Below are positions 22,764 to 35,337 of a stretch of DNA of 64,000 nt, one piece after another (the stretch's first letter is position 1; every line of letters begins with the position of its first letter). Made by a program: the position numbers and the translations under genes. Source of the DNA: Zygnema cylindricum. Lineage: Eukaryota > Streptophyta > Zygnematophyceae > Zygnematales > Zygnemataceae. The DNA lies in the NCBI GenBank assembly GCA_037447655.1, contig JBBHKE010003432.1, positions 26,749-90,748 of the forward strand, given 5' to 3'. The notes below the pieces were generated by a model. The model was not told where the DNA came from. It made no database searches and saw only the letters and a list, made by a program, of their open reading frames with translations.

Positions 22764-24180
22764 CCTTTTTGGTGTTTATTCACAAAACAGCGTTACAAGT
22801 GATCTGACCTAGATTCTCCAAATGTCCGGGAGGTAGCGACGACCGTTGGATACAAATTGGTATTCATCCGCGAAGCATTCTTTCCATCCGGTTCTGTTTT
22901 TACAGAATGTGTACAATTGCTACAAGTGGAATATAAGTACACGTGTCATAAAACATCACCTCACACGATGTACAGGCCATGTGAATACGAACAAAGTGAA
23001 CGGCGAGTCCACCAAAATCCAGGCGAATATCGTTGCCGAAATATATTCCGTAACGCTCTTTCTGCCATCCTTCCTGGATTTCCCGCGCAAAAAGTAATGA
23101 TTTGTGTGGTACAATGGCTTGGTACGTAAGTAAATACTAAATAGTATGCAAGTACATGGTACGCAATGAGTATTTTAAGATTCCATATTAAAATTGGTCG
23201 GTTCGTAAAATCTTTGACGATTTTAAGTATACGATTTTAACTTACGTGGTACCACTCAAATTTAGAAACACGCCTACGACAGCGTGTTTACAGACACTAC
23301 ACGATTGCACCTCCAAAATACTACGACCAGTAATGCTGACCGTACAATAACAAAACCTCCCGATGTAACTTCGACCTAAAATCTTAAATGAAAAAATTAT
23401 ATATATAGCGTTAATTGTCATTTAATGTTAAAAAAACAACTGTAGCTTCAAATTTTGACCAGAAAAAGCTGTGACAAAATTAGCGTTTAAAACACTAGTA
23501 ACGATGAGCAGTGTAGTAAATACTAAATAGTACGCTAAATCTGAAAAAAAACTTTTCATGGTTTTCCGGAATTTTTTACAGATTTTCTTTGCTGTTATTA
23601 ACAGTCTCGGTTCGTTAAAAATCCAACGGTTCGCCTTGGTTCGTAATTTGCCGACAGATATTTACATCCCTTGTAGTTCGTTTCAACTTTCAAACCAAAG
23701 CTGAACCGGACAGAGGAAAGAAACCGGCCGGCAATTATACAAAATTACAATTGTACATTATGGTATGGTCGTGCCGGAAACGAAATCGCCGACCATACTG
23801 TCGGTATTTTTGTACTTTTGTCGGAACCGGCGGAAAAGGACAAATGAAGCCGGAAAATTTGGTAGATTTCGATTAGTACATTTTTGGACGATCTACCGAT
23901 GAGGACATTTGTCATTTCTGTAAAGTACACAAAAATGAAAAAATGGCCGATGATAAAACAGAATTGACGACTTGTCACATGAATCATGCACGGAGTTTTA
24001 TCATTTACGGTATGGGCTTTTCAGAAAGCCGTACTAATATGTACGGAAGTAAATATGCTAACCAACGGGGGCACGTGATTCGTCGAAGACTTTTATGGAT
24101 ATCCGATGCCGGTCCAGTTTGTTTCTTACACCTAGAAATGCCAATTTACGTTTACAATCTTCAGTTCGGTTACTTTTCTT
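22764..24180. other. Unassigned DNA upstream of the LysM gene
   Basis: A GTAC-rich stretch. A frame around 22860-23120 contains YRCRNIFRNALSAILPGF but matches no family I know. Near 23490-23517 is the right end of another TACAC-type repeat (AGTAACGATGAGCAGTGTA). No gene is claimed. Confidence 0.4.
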
Positions 24181-24188
24181 TATATAAA
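24181..24188 (+). promoter_or_regulatory. Possible TATA box of the LysM gene
   Basis: TATATAAA lies about 200 bp upstream of the chosen start codon in AT-rich DNA. Position and sequence fit, but such strings are common here. Confidence 0.3.
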
Positions 24189-24389
24189 GCATTGATAACA
24201 CTCGACGAGGCATGTGGAAAAAAAGATAAAAATAGAAGAAAGAAAGAGAAGAAGGAAAAGTCAATAAGTTGCATTGTTCTATTGATGCTTATATTCTAAT
24301 TTTCGGACATTGTTTCCTTTTTTGTTTACGGATTAAGCTTTGAGATTCAACTCAACAAATAAGTCCTACTACATCTTGAAAGTGTTAGA

Positions 24390-27300
24390 ATGACGAGATT
24401 TTCTACATTTCAGGAACGGTACACGTGGCACTTGACTGTGCTGACATTTGTCCTCACACTGTTGGCCATACATCCTCAAGTTGGTGAGATATTAATTTGT
24501 TGCAAAGCTATGAGAAAACATCCTCTTTTTTGTTGTGATTTTGTTCTTTTTTTAAGTTTATTGATTCACATTTCTACTCTATGCGTAGAATGATAAAACT
24601 TGGGTACTCATTCAAGAAAATTTCACAACCATCGCACATTTGTAGGACAGTTTAAGTTCAATCAATAGATTTTTTAGCACCATTTTAACACAATATTGAA
24701 CACAATTTTAGTACATTTCAGTATTAATGTTTTCAATTTTGAAATTATTTGAAGTCTTTTAACATTTTTAAGAAACACCAGCAGATGTTTTGCACAATTG
24801 TGTGCATTTCAGCTCATTTTTCGGGAAAATGTGTACAATGTAGTAGATATTTTGAGTAATTCAACATGTTTTTTAATTTCTGTGGTGCAGTAATGGCGGT
24901 AAATTACACTGTTCCACAAGGAGGCCTAACTTGTTCACAAATCGCACAAATTAATAATTTGGCTCTGACGGATCTCTTGTACTACAATCCCGTAAGTTTT
25001 TTTGTTTTCTTTTATATTTTTTGTCCATATTTTGATATGTTAATATCTTCTTTGCAATTACTTTTTGGGTATCCTAGAACTTCAACCATTTTACCAGAAC
25101 TTGTCATGATTTCGAAGCGTGCGAGGTAAATCAACAAAATGGAATAATGTTTAATTTTTAATGTTTTGGTATTTTTAGAATTCTCACTACACAAAAGGAA
25201 TCAAGTTATAATGCCAAAACAATGATAAACAAATTGTTCATGGAAATGAATCGCCAGTTTTAGTTTGATATTTGTCTGTAAAATTCAACGACTTCTTCCA
25301 CTTGAAGTGACAGCAGTTTTAATTCATGAAGTATTTAGACAAAATTTAGTGTATAACTTCAAGTTTTGAAGAATATAATAATAAGAAATAATTAATGACA
25401 ATGGATGTATTTTGACATTCGATGTAAACCATTTTCACTTACACTATTTAGGGTCTAAAATGGGAATAACTCATCCATGCTAGATATTATTTTTGTATGA
25501 ATATATTCAGTAATTTTTTCAAAGTTAATTAAATCATCAATGAAAATATGAGCAATTAACGAGGTTAAGCTAATGTATATCGACAATGAAACCAAACTTA
25601 GTTTTTCACTTTCACAATTTTTTTTGGCAACGCTTACAATATTCTTCACATCATTACTTGCAAATCATATTTTCAAAATTTATGTCTGGAGATTCTTAAA
25701 CAGAAAATGTTAACGTCGTGAATGTTGCGTCGAAAATAAAAAAAAGAACAGCTATGGCGATTAAAATTCACAATACAGTTCATTGACATTTTTTGGTAGT
25801 TTCTAAAGGTTCCTTTACGCCTTCTTTTTGGGATTTTCCAGAATCTGCAACCTCTATGTGGATTAGTTACTGCTCCGTTGATTGTTCCGGCAGGAACCAT
25901 TTGTGACGTCACATCTATGGCAGCGAGAGGGGTAGTGACTTGTTCTGTTGTTTACACTACAAGCAAGGTAAACAACGAAGAATATAGAAAATAAAAGGGA
26001 ATAGTTATCTTCATGCTCCATTCTTTCTTTTTCCATCGCCATCCATCTTTCATCATCCATCTCATCGTCATCATCTTATCATGTCACGCCATCTCCATCT
26101 CTCATCATCATCATCGCCATCATCCATCGCCTCATCCATCACCTCATCATCATCATCATCATCCATCTCATCATATCATGTCATCATCATCTTGCATGCA
26201 TCACATCACATCATCATCATCATCATCACATCATCATCATCATCACATGCATCATGCATCATCGCATCGTCATGCATCATCATGCTCATCATCGTCATCA
26301 AATGCATCAATCATCATCGTCATCATCAATCACATAAATCATCATCATCTCCCTCCCTCCCCTCCCCTCCCCTCCCCTCCCCTCTCCTCCTCCCTCCCTC
26401 TCCCCTTCCCTCACCCCTCCCTCTCCTCTCTCCTCTCATCCTCCTCCTCCTCCATCCTCCACCTCTCTCCCTCTCTCGCTCACTCCCTCTTTTAGGATGA
26501 AGAGTATACAGAGCGCGTCTTAAACAAAGAAAAAAAAATGACGATAGTGTTTAAGAAAAAAATGATCATTTATTTTATTTTTTTGTGATCATTTTTTTTT
26601 TTTTGTTTATGTTTCAGGAAGATACTTGCAACAGACTGGTGAACAGATTTTCCAAACCAACGGAACCGTTAAATCTGACAACATTACAAGCAATTAATGT
26701 GTATAAAAATTTGAATTGTTCATTTCCCGATGCCCCATTAACATCCAATGTCCTTGTGAGTGTTTAAAAGATAAATTAATACCATTTCCTGCTCATTATT
26801 CTAGATTTATTGTTTCAACCAATAGCCAAGAAGTTTTTTTTTTGTGAATGAAATAAAAACAAATTGCGCAAGCTTTTTTGTCTGTTTTTTTGTTTTTGTG
26901 GTGCATTTTTGAAATTTGGAGAATTTATGTCAACTTTCTCTTTTCGATTTTGTTTATTTTTGTCGTTTTTTGAAAGGAATGTGTGTAAATATTGTAAAAC
27001 ATCATCGCTCTCTCTATCAATAGTTTTCTCAGGCAAATGTTTGACTTTATAGTTCAATTAAAAACACACTCATACTAAATATAAGAGGAAATATTTTAAT
27101 GGTGTAAGCTCAAAAGAAGAAACTGAAGATGGTAATCTTTGCAAACCCTCTTTTCTCTTCACCTTTTTTCCAGATATGTGTCAATATGTCTACATATAAT
27201 AGAAGATATTTTGGGTTATAATCTCAGAAAAGAAACTGAAAATGGTAATGTAAATGAACCTCTTTTTGGAATTTTTCTTTTGCAGATATGTCTCAAAAGG

Positions 27301-28062
27301 ACTGCGACGGTGAGAATCGTTGCTTTGGGAGCCGATTACATTTATCAGATAGGTGATTATGGATGTGAATTTATATATCAATTAAAATCTTCCCCTTTAG
27401 ATTTTTTTTACATCAACCCCAACATCAATTGCCGGAATCTTACGAGCGGTAGCAAGGTATGTTTTTCTGTTTCCCATCAAAATCCGAGTATATATTTCAA
27501 ACACTCCATTTTTTAATCCTTTTATTTGGTTATTTTTCGTACGAGTATACCTAGATTGATTGATGATGACATTCACTTAACTTAACCTGGGCACACTGTA
27601 CTGAAAAATGTGTATTATACCGTGAATTTGTAAATATTGATAATTTGACAATTCCAAACTTGAATTTGACAATCTGACATTTGGAAATTTTAAAAATTCA
27701 GTAATTTGAAGTTTAACAGATTCAACAACCTGACATTGATCTTGTGATACTGGAAAATTATGACAATTCAGCATATTGACATTCTGAAATTTTGACAATT
27801 TGACATTCGACAACTTTTTATTTTCCTTTTTTTTTAGGTGAGAAGACCTAAAGACGCCGTTTCCACATGTAGGACAAATTGTACTTTCAGACAAACAATT
27901 CCGTACACAATGGCTTGTTCCAACGTCCAAAGGTGTTATTATCGAGGAACTCGGACTAATTTCTGCAAATATGATACAAGATCTCTTACAATTTGTGATG
28001 CCGATTTGAAATTAATAAGAGGGAAAATTATTTGTACGCCGGTTAGTAGGAACGTATGTTAA
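24390..28062 (+). CDS. Secreted LysM-repeat protein, 6 exons
   Basis: Exons 24390-24483, 24891-24991, 25842-25967, 26618-26755, 27286-27456 and 27838-28062 join in frame (GT-AG) to 284 residues. Residues 13-26 (WHLTVLTFVLTLLA) are hydrophobic after a short charged N-terminus, a plausible signal peptide. LysM-like units follow: NYTVPQGGLTCSQIAQINN with LTDLLYYNP and IVPAGTICDV; YTTSKEDTCNRLV with LQAINVYKNLNC and SNVLIC; DYIYQIGDYGCEFIYQ with FFYINPNINC; and a degenerate Cys-rich fourth. Paired cysteines recur as in plant LYM/LysM-receptor ectodomains, which bind chitin or peptidoglycan-type glycans at the cell surface. No membrane anchor or kinase is joined. GTATGT overlaps the stop codon and could act as a donor, so further exons are possible. 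The start codon could be earlier, since a TTTCAG lies at 24408-24413. AATAAA follows at 28067. Confidence 0.82.
26013..26490 (+). repeat. (CAT)n then CCCTCC-type microsatellite in LysM intron 3
   Basis: ATC/CAT repeats to about 26345 are followed by C/T-rich repeats to 26490. They create His/Ser/Pro-rich frames that are not genes. Confidence 0.92.
27630..27820 (+). repeat. Degenerate GACAATTTGACATT repeat in LysM intron 5
   Basis: Short units such as AATTTGACAATCTGACATT recur irregularly up to the poly-T tract before the acceptor. Confidence 0.7.
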
Positions 28063-28940
28063 GAGTAATAAATCAGAAAAAGAAAAAAAGAATGTGGAGT
28101 TATGTGGGTGCAGTGTAAGGGGTTCACAAGGGGTTAAAGGGATAAGGTTGAGTTGATTTAGTTGAGAGACTGCATAGATCTATTATTATTTTTATTTATT
28201 TTTAGTTCCTTTGTGTCAAGGACACGTAATATACAAATTCTATGGTCCTTATTATTATGGTGCTTTGTAAGCTCTTTTTACTTACTTTTGAAGACATTTC
28301 TGCAATCGGATGCTATTAATGAATATTATTGGTGGCTAAATTGCTTTGATAAGTTATGTTTCGTAATAAACCGAAACCTTTCTTAAAAAGTGGAGCATGT
28401 AAAAAAAATCTTAAGCTTTTAATATTGTCTTCTGCTGAAATGAAAAAAAAAAGAGTTCATGATGATAAATCACCAGGGGAAAATTATGTGTCTCCCTAAA
28501 TTTTAAAAGTTATCATCATAAGGTCTTTCTACAATTTGATTTGTTGTAAAATTGTCGGCAGCAAATATTTGTTGAGCCCTCCAGTTAAACACGGAGCCTC
28601 AAATTATATTATAGTGGAGAAGAAGATGCAGGTGGAGGTATGGAGTCGGAGTTATAAACAAAGAAAGTTGAAAACTGGTGGAGACAATGTAGCTGGTAAC
28701 CCCTTATTATACGGGTTTGCTCGAGTATATTACACGTATATTTTAACCATATACAGCGTTTCCTTAGGTTTTGGCATATAGGAAATGTGGTACACCGACC
28801 TAGGTACAATTTTACCCTAAGGCGCTAGTATGGATGTCATTTTTAAGGACTTCGAATGGAGGGAGAAGGATCAACGGAGCTATTGTTACTCTAGCCAAAA
28901 AAACGAGGAGGAATAGAGGGAACCCTTTTCCAAATACGAC
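28063..28940. other. Downstream flank of the LysM gene
   Basis: Contains the AATAAA at 28067-28072. No other gene is recognised. Confidence 0.4.
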
Positions 28941-28949
28941 GTCAGATAT

Positions 28950-29470
28950 CCTCGAAATATACTATGGGTAGCAATGGAGAAGAGGTAATGGTCGAAGATT
29001 AAGACACTCACGCTACAACAAAGGGTCCAATGCATACCAGCCTAAGTTGAGTTCAAACACTTGATCTTTATAGCTTTTCTGAAATGCATTGTTGACATCA
29101 TATTCAGCAAATGTTATAAAATGATCCCAGGCACCTTCATGGGGTGTCACAAAGTGTCGTATATATAATTCTAGCACACGATTGACTCAATTTGTCTACC
29201 TACTTGTTTCCTAATGGAACATCGTGGATAAACCCAGTTGTATACAAAGACCCTCCCAAAATTCGTGGCAAAAAGCACTTATGAACCGGACATCCCTTTT
29301 GGTCACAAAATCTTCCAAAAGACCATATTGTTGCAACACATGCTCTAAGTATAGCGTAGCGAACTTCGCAACACTTACATCTACAAATGTTGGAGGAAAA
29401 TCTACCATTTTGGTTGACAAAACTAGAAATACAAGAGTTGCTTGTGACTGTCTCCTTGATCACGTGAAAT
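28950..29470 (-). pseudogene. Ty3/gypsy integrase relic
   Basis: The minus strand reads LSTKMVDFPPTFVDVSVAKF (compare the integrase LSKMAHF.PT block), LEDFVTKRDVRFISAF (second acidic region, SDRD.RFTS type), and LGLSTMFH. After stops come VNRVLELYIRHFVTPHEGAW, FAEYDVNNAFQKSY and FELNLG. This is the order of a gypsy integrase core. Stops within about 60 bp on either side, and no RT/RNase H motifs upstream, mark an old fragment. Confidence 0.82.
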
Positions 29471-30700
29471 CTCATGATAAAATCAATTGCGTCAACAAGA
29501 CATTTAGTAATTGTTCTCAACTAAAGAATTTCCAACAGTAGTCCATTTTAAAACAATATTGCAACTCAAAGTGAAAACGTTATAGACACTCAACCCGATC
29601 GGAGTGCCAATGTGTTGGAATGTTCTAAAAGCGGACAAGGCTGCTCGGTTGGTGTTTAGTAATCACCAAACCTTCAAAACCTTCCGAATAGCGCGACTAT
29701 AATCGAAGAGGTAAACAGTTACTAATATTCCTCGCTGAGCAAAAGAATAGATACTTTCGGCAAAGTTTATGAAATTGGAGTCGGAAGAAATGATCGACCT
29801 TCCCAAAACAACACTGCATCATGTTTAACCCAAGATTCATCCATGACCTCATAAATGAGCGTGAGCAAGGGTTGGAGCACGAGTAAGGTTCAACTAAATG
29901 TTATCTTTGTAGGGGTCCACGCCCATTTGGTTGTGGCTACCATTGGGTTCAAAGGTTGAAAAATAGTTTTATAATCGTAATAAAAATTATTAAATAATTA
30001 GCAAATCTAAAGAATGACGATAGTTTGGTTACATTTTTTAGAAGGCCAATCTCTTAAGAGTATAAACCTCCCTATGTCGCTTGCCGCACGTATCCCCTTT
30101 AGGAGTAAGCATAAATCCACCACTTCATCTATCGACCAAAGATCTACAATTTGTATATGTAAACATGCACAGTGTTTTTAAAGGTTGCTTCGCGATCCTA
30201 AGATATTTTTATTTCAATTCATAGGATAATTCACTACGCGGAGCCCTTTTCTATAGAAAAACCTACACAAAAAAGCACAAAAAACATGTCAATTGGACTC
30301 CAATAGATGGGTATCGCATTGTATCATTACTTATCGGTTGCGGCCAACCGATAAGTTTGGTACTTCATGCAGTATAGCAAAGCAATGGTTCTGATTTCTC
30401 CAATGTTATGTGCAGGTACGAAAGCGACGCAACATGTCGAACAACGTATCAAGCAATAACAGGATGCATGAGGACGCAGCTAACCCTAAAACCCTGAACC
30501 CCAAATTATAAACATAAAACCTTAAACACGAGATGTAGGCGAGAGAAGGACGGCGAAGGGGAGGGTAGGGTGGGATGGAAGAGAGAGGAGGAAGGAAAAA
30601 GGTGGGAGGTAGGAGGCGGGGAAAGGGAAAAGGGAGGAAGGAGGGAGGAGGGGGAGAGTGAGGGAGGGAGGGGGGTAAAAAGAGGGAGGGCGAGAGAGGA
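29471..30700. other. Intergenic DNA with GA-rich end
   Basis: No gene found; kinase N-lobe motifs were sought here and not seen. A short telomere-like CTAACCCTAAAACCCTGAAC occurs near 30479, and 30540-30700 is GGGA-rich. Confidence 0.4.
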
Positions 30701-30878
30701 ATCTAAAAATTCAAAATCAAATGCTTGTTGTTGATGTCCTCCTTTTTGTTGGCAAATGTCGTCATATAAAGAGTCTGAATTTGTTTCTGCTTCTTTATTT
30801 TAGACTTTGTTACATGTCCATTCCTTTTTGTATGTTTTGTAATTCGTTTTTGAATATACTTTTTAATATTTTTAGTCG

Positions 30879-30965
30879 TTTTTTTTTTTTTTTTTTTTTT
30901 TAATTTTTTTTTTAATTTTTTTTTTTATTTTTTTTGTTTTTTTTTTTTTTTTTTTTTTTTTTTTC
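30879..30965 (+). repeat. Poly(T) tract at the kinase exon acceptor
   Basis: About 85 bases of nearly pure T lead to the TTTTCAG acceptor at 30967. Confidence 0.9.
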
Positions 30966-30967
30966 AG

Positions 30968-32178
30968 GGTTTCCTTTGACGGATACAGCTGGGACGATTC
31001 TTTATCATTCTCCGGAAGTTATAAACGGAAAATACGGTCCGGAATCCGATATTTGGAGTCTTGGAGTTATTTTGTATGTTCTTTTGAGTGGAGAGCAACC
31101 TTTTCAGAGAACAACTTTAAATTTGACTTTAGAAAGTATTGCGAAAGGCAATATTAACGTCGAAAAAGGAAAATGGCGAAAAATTTCACCTCTAGCTATC
31201 GACCTCGTGACACGGATCCTCACCGTTGATGTCAAAAAACGAATCACGCTATCTGAGATTTTGAGTGAGTGAAAAAATCTCTCTTTCTCCCCCTTCCCTC
31301 TCTCGCTCACTCTCTCTCTCCCTCCCTCTTTCTCCCTCTCTCCTCCCCTCTCTCTATCTCTCCCCTCTCTCTCTCCCTCTCTCCTCCCCTCTCTCTATCT
31401 CTCCCCTCTCTCTCTCTCCCTCCTCTCTCTGTCTCTATTGAAGTCTTTTCAATGTTTTACAAATAAACCATGTAATTGGTTCAGGGCTCTATTTTGCGAA
31501 TCAATATCATCCACACTACTTTTGCCAAGCATTTCTTTGTAGCATACCATATATATACATATATTGTTATGAAATACTATTCTTTTAACTGACTTTTTTG
31601 CCTGAACTTTAACTGGAAAACTGAGGCTGACATAAGTCTATACTGTGTTTTTTTCCTTACATGATTTCCTACCAATTTGTTTTTTTCTCTACCAACTTTT
31701 GTTTAACTTCTCTTTTTATTTACTTCTTAATTGATTTCTATGTGCAGGACATCCGTGGATTTTACGAAATTCCGTTAAAAAACGCTCGTTTTCCGACCTC
31801 ACTTCAGAAATGAGTTCTTCTTACGTTCATGAACTTTATTCAAGTCCTTCGTCGAATCGATGTTTAAAACATTACGTTTTCCAAACACAATTTGTAGGTG
31901 AAGAACAAATTTTGGATTTACATCAACAGTTTCCTTCATTCCATTTACCATCTCCTTTCGATATGAGAGAAGATTTTTCATTTTCTCGACAACCGTTTTT
32001 TGGTTCCGAAAATCATCGCTATCCACTTTTGTTCCTCAATACAGAACCAGAACCGAGATCAGAACTCGGAAAAGGACAGGAAACGGATCTGAAAAATAGC
32101 ATGGAACCAGTTTTTCCGTTGGCGACTGAATGTATTCAAGAATCGAAAAAGAGATTGAAATGTGCAAGTATTGGTTAG
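30968..32178 (+). CDS. Ser/Thr protein kinase, C-terminal part only (2 exons seen)
   Basis: Exons 30968-31264 and 31748-32178 join in phase 1. The protein begins inside the activation segment (FPLTDTAGTILYHSPEV, an APE-type motif read as SPE) and continues with PESDIWSLGVILYVLLSGEQ (subdomain IX), the invariant Arg in KKRITLSEIL, and RHPWI (subdomain XI). A roughly 130-residue tail rich in Ser, Phe and acidic residues follows, without EF hands. The DIWSLGVILY pattern and the HPWI end point to a CAMK/CDPK-like kinase, not a receptor-like one. The first exon starts with two bases of a split codon, so the ATP-binding lobe and catalytic loop must lie upstream, but none is visible between 28 and 30.9 kb. 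The gene is therefore partial, or its 5' exons are lost or distant. Confidence 0.8.
31285..31440 (+). repeat. CT-rich microsatellite in kinase intron
   Basis: CTCTCTCCCTC-type repeats follow directly after the donor at 31265. Confidence 0.88.
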
Positions 32179-35100
32179 CGATTTTTTTTTTAAATCAACT
32201 TTCCCTGCAATCATCCGAAAAAGAAATAAAAAGTAAAGGATTTCAATGTTGGTATTTGTGAAATACTTTTTGAGAAACAGGTCATCTTACTTTTGTTCGT
32301 CTTCTTCCCTTTTTTCCCCAAAAACTACATTTTGGTCCGAGCCTAACCGGGTGACAACGTATTTTTTTAAAGAATTTTGGTTTGAAAGGAAATGTATACT
32401 ACTGTACATACTTCACGCACTTTTGTTTTGTCTATCGATAAAAAGTAGTGGAAAGTTTTTTATTTTTTATTCAGTTTCTTTCATATTTGATTGTAGGAGT
32501 TGGGATGGAAACGTTATTCCTGTGTTCTTTAGTTTTTTTAATTTTTTTTCTCCATTTCATCATTCGTGATTTTTAATTTGTTTTTGAAGTGGACTCTGTG
32601 AGTATATCGTTACTAATTCAGTTTTTTTTTCTTTTTTTTTACTGCTTTTCTGAGATGATTTATGTCAGAAAGTGGTCTTTTAAGGATGAGGTTTATTTGT
32701 TTTTTATTCTTTACTTTTTAGCGGTCAAGATTAGATGTCTTACGACCATACTTTTTTTTCTTGTGCAGTTATTTTTATTTTGAATGTTATTCACACTTTC
32801 ACGAACATACTGTATTATATTCACTTGTGATTCAATTTGCTGTTATCTGTATTATATTCAACTTAGTGGTATATATTCACTTATGCTTTGTGTTATTTTC
32901 TTGTGAAATCTGATTTTTCTTTTTCATAAACAGAATGTTTCAATGGATGTTTACCGTTCAGTTTTTTACTTTAACTTATTAGTTTAGGATTAGAGCGATT
33001 TCATTTGCCCTTTAGTCAAAAATACATTTCAATGCTTTTATTATCAGTAACAATAATTTGATCCATCTCAAAATTACAAATTACTATCAATAGCTTGAAT
33101 TAAAGTGAATAGGGCAAGGTCACGACATCTCGAGTATCTTTGTTTCTGATTTGACATGAATATAGTGATAAAGTTTCTTATTGGACTAACAAATAATGAA
33201 TTAATAAATTTCTTTGTTTTCCCATTAAAAATAATATATTGACATCTTCATTTGCTATTTAGTGAGTGGAGAAGTTGTCGTTTTACTCGACTAGATTAGA
33301 TTTAGTTCAGATGAAAGATCACCAATAGGGGAATCTTTTAGGGAAAATCCTATTTCGACTGGATTTATCAATATTTATACTTGAAGTAATATTTGAACCC
33401 CTTTGGGTCAAAAATAGTCATCTGATTACAGGGTTTACCATTACCAGATTTGTTTCCCATTGGTCTGAATGAACCCTTTTTGTAATCCTTGGTAATGTGA
33501 CATTACCGAGAGTATAAAAAAGTCAAATTTTTATCCCGGAGAAGCATTTATAAAACAAAGTGTATATATATATATATATATTTTTTCTTGTTTTTCATTT
33601 CTTTGTTCTTCTTTTTGTCCTCTTCTTGTCTTTTATTTTATTTTCTTTTCTTTTAAATTTTATTTGATTCCTTTTGGTAGGTTACCGGTAATGTACCAAC
33701 AGAGTTGACTTTTTCCTTGTTTCTTTGTTTTCCTATGGTTACTTCTGAGAACATTTATCCAACATTTCCTTTGACTTATTCTGCCAAATTCAGACTGAGG
33801 GAGAGGAGACAGGGGGAGGGAGAGGGAGGGGGAGGGGAGGGAGGGGAGGGAGGGGAGGGAGAGGGGAGGAAGGAGAGGGGGAGGAGAGGGAGAGAAGGGA
33901 GAGGGAGGGAGAGGAGAATGGAAAGAACAGGGAAGAAAGTTCAAAAAGAGATGAAGAATTCGAAAGGTCAGAAAATGGTGATCGAGGAAGAATATGCGAT
34001 CCCGGAATGGAACTGGAAATAGGGTCCCTCGAACTTTAAATGTACAAATTTTCCTGAAATAAAACCCTAATCTGCAAAACATTCTATAGAAACCTAATTT
34101 TGCGCAAATTGGAGACAAATGAAATTAAAAATAAAGACATTTGACAAAAAATAAATTTTCCATAAAGGGAAATAAATACTTTTTGAAAATTTGAAAAAGC
34201 GGAAGGATTTCGAAAAATTGGGGCTTTTTTTAGGCATTACCCTTTCTCCGGTGCCCACAAAACTGTAATATATTTTATTTTTTGCGGTTTCAAAATGAAC
34301 ATTTGGGTATAAGTACCCCCTGCAACATCGCAAAATATTCAAAATTAAGATTTTTTTTCAAAAAGCCTTTCAACATAAAAAGAAATCAGAAGGTACACCC
34401 CAAATTAGGGACAGGGAGTAGATGTTTTAGACTAATTTCAACACTTAAAAGTAAAAATGATTCAATAATGAAATTCACATTCTTGTAAGTTATATGTTTA
34501 AATTTTTTGAAGCAAAGGGTTTCAAAATTTTCAAAGGGAGACGTTGAGATGTACTCATTTTTAAAAATACTTAATAAACCATCAACATGAAAAACAAATC
34601 TTCACACAATCATGAATTTCACTTAAAAGATGGACAATGTATAGTTTATTATAACCTATGAACGAAAATACGGTCATACACAAGGAATTGTACAAAAAAT
34701 ACAATTAATCCTTACACATTACAAAAAAATGATAAGTTTTTGTAAGAAATTCACTTCACAATTTGCAGCAATTAAGATGTCATTGCAAAGACCTTTTTAA
34801 AAGAGAAAAAAACCGGTTAAATCTTAAAACAATGTGAATTTGCAGGAGAGACATCCATATTATCGGTCGATGATTGTAAAGAACAATTGTTTCCCCAAAG
34901 CTTGATGAGTACAAAAATATCATTTGACTTCCCAAAAGTTAACCGAAAGTATAGGGAGAAAATGACTAAGGATGTCAAGGATGACAAGGATGACCAAGGG
35001 TTGTGGGGTGGGGTGGGTGGGGGGGTGGGGGTTGTCCTTGACCAAGGATGTCAAGGATGTTGTGGTTTGTTATTATTTCTGTTAAGGTAACCGTTATTGG

Positions 35101-35190
35101 TGACTGTGAACTACATAAAAGCCGAAAGTTCATACTTATCAAATTTTAAAAGTACGTACATCAAATTTTTCATTTTGCGGAGGACGCTGT
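32179..35190. other. Region between kinase and Furry-like gene 3' ends
   Basis: The two genes converge here. AATAAA at 32225-32230 may serve the kinase; TTTATT at 35192-35197 is a candidate signal (AATAAA on the minus strand) about 140 nt past the Furry-like stop. Other content: a GGGA-rich tract (33800-33920), a G-run cluster (34996-35032), and an open stretch 33705-34022 of unknown meaning ending EEEYAIPEWNWK. No gene is asserted. Confidence 0.45.
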
Positions 35191-35337
35191 ATTTATTTTA
35201 AACATTCATACCTTTCGTCAATTACATATAACATAACATTTCAAGATTCTCACCTGAAAAGAACCGCCTTCCATTTTTGATCTTCCTTTTCTAAAAACTC
35301 ACGACTTGATTGTCACTTTCTTCATTCCTGTCCCTAT

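Noticed and set aside
23943-24299. Extra N-terminal exon of the LysM gene or a separate small gene
   Set aside because: The 118-codon frame has no recognisable domain and overlaps the candidate TATA box; no splice link is needed.
26013-26500. His/Ser-rich plus-strand frames
   Set aside because: CAT and CCCTCC microsatellites in a LysM intron.
24390-32178. Single LysM receptor kinase gene
   Set aside because: The LysM frame ends in a stop, no transmembrane or N-lobe exon is visible, and the kinase has CAMK-type motifs.
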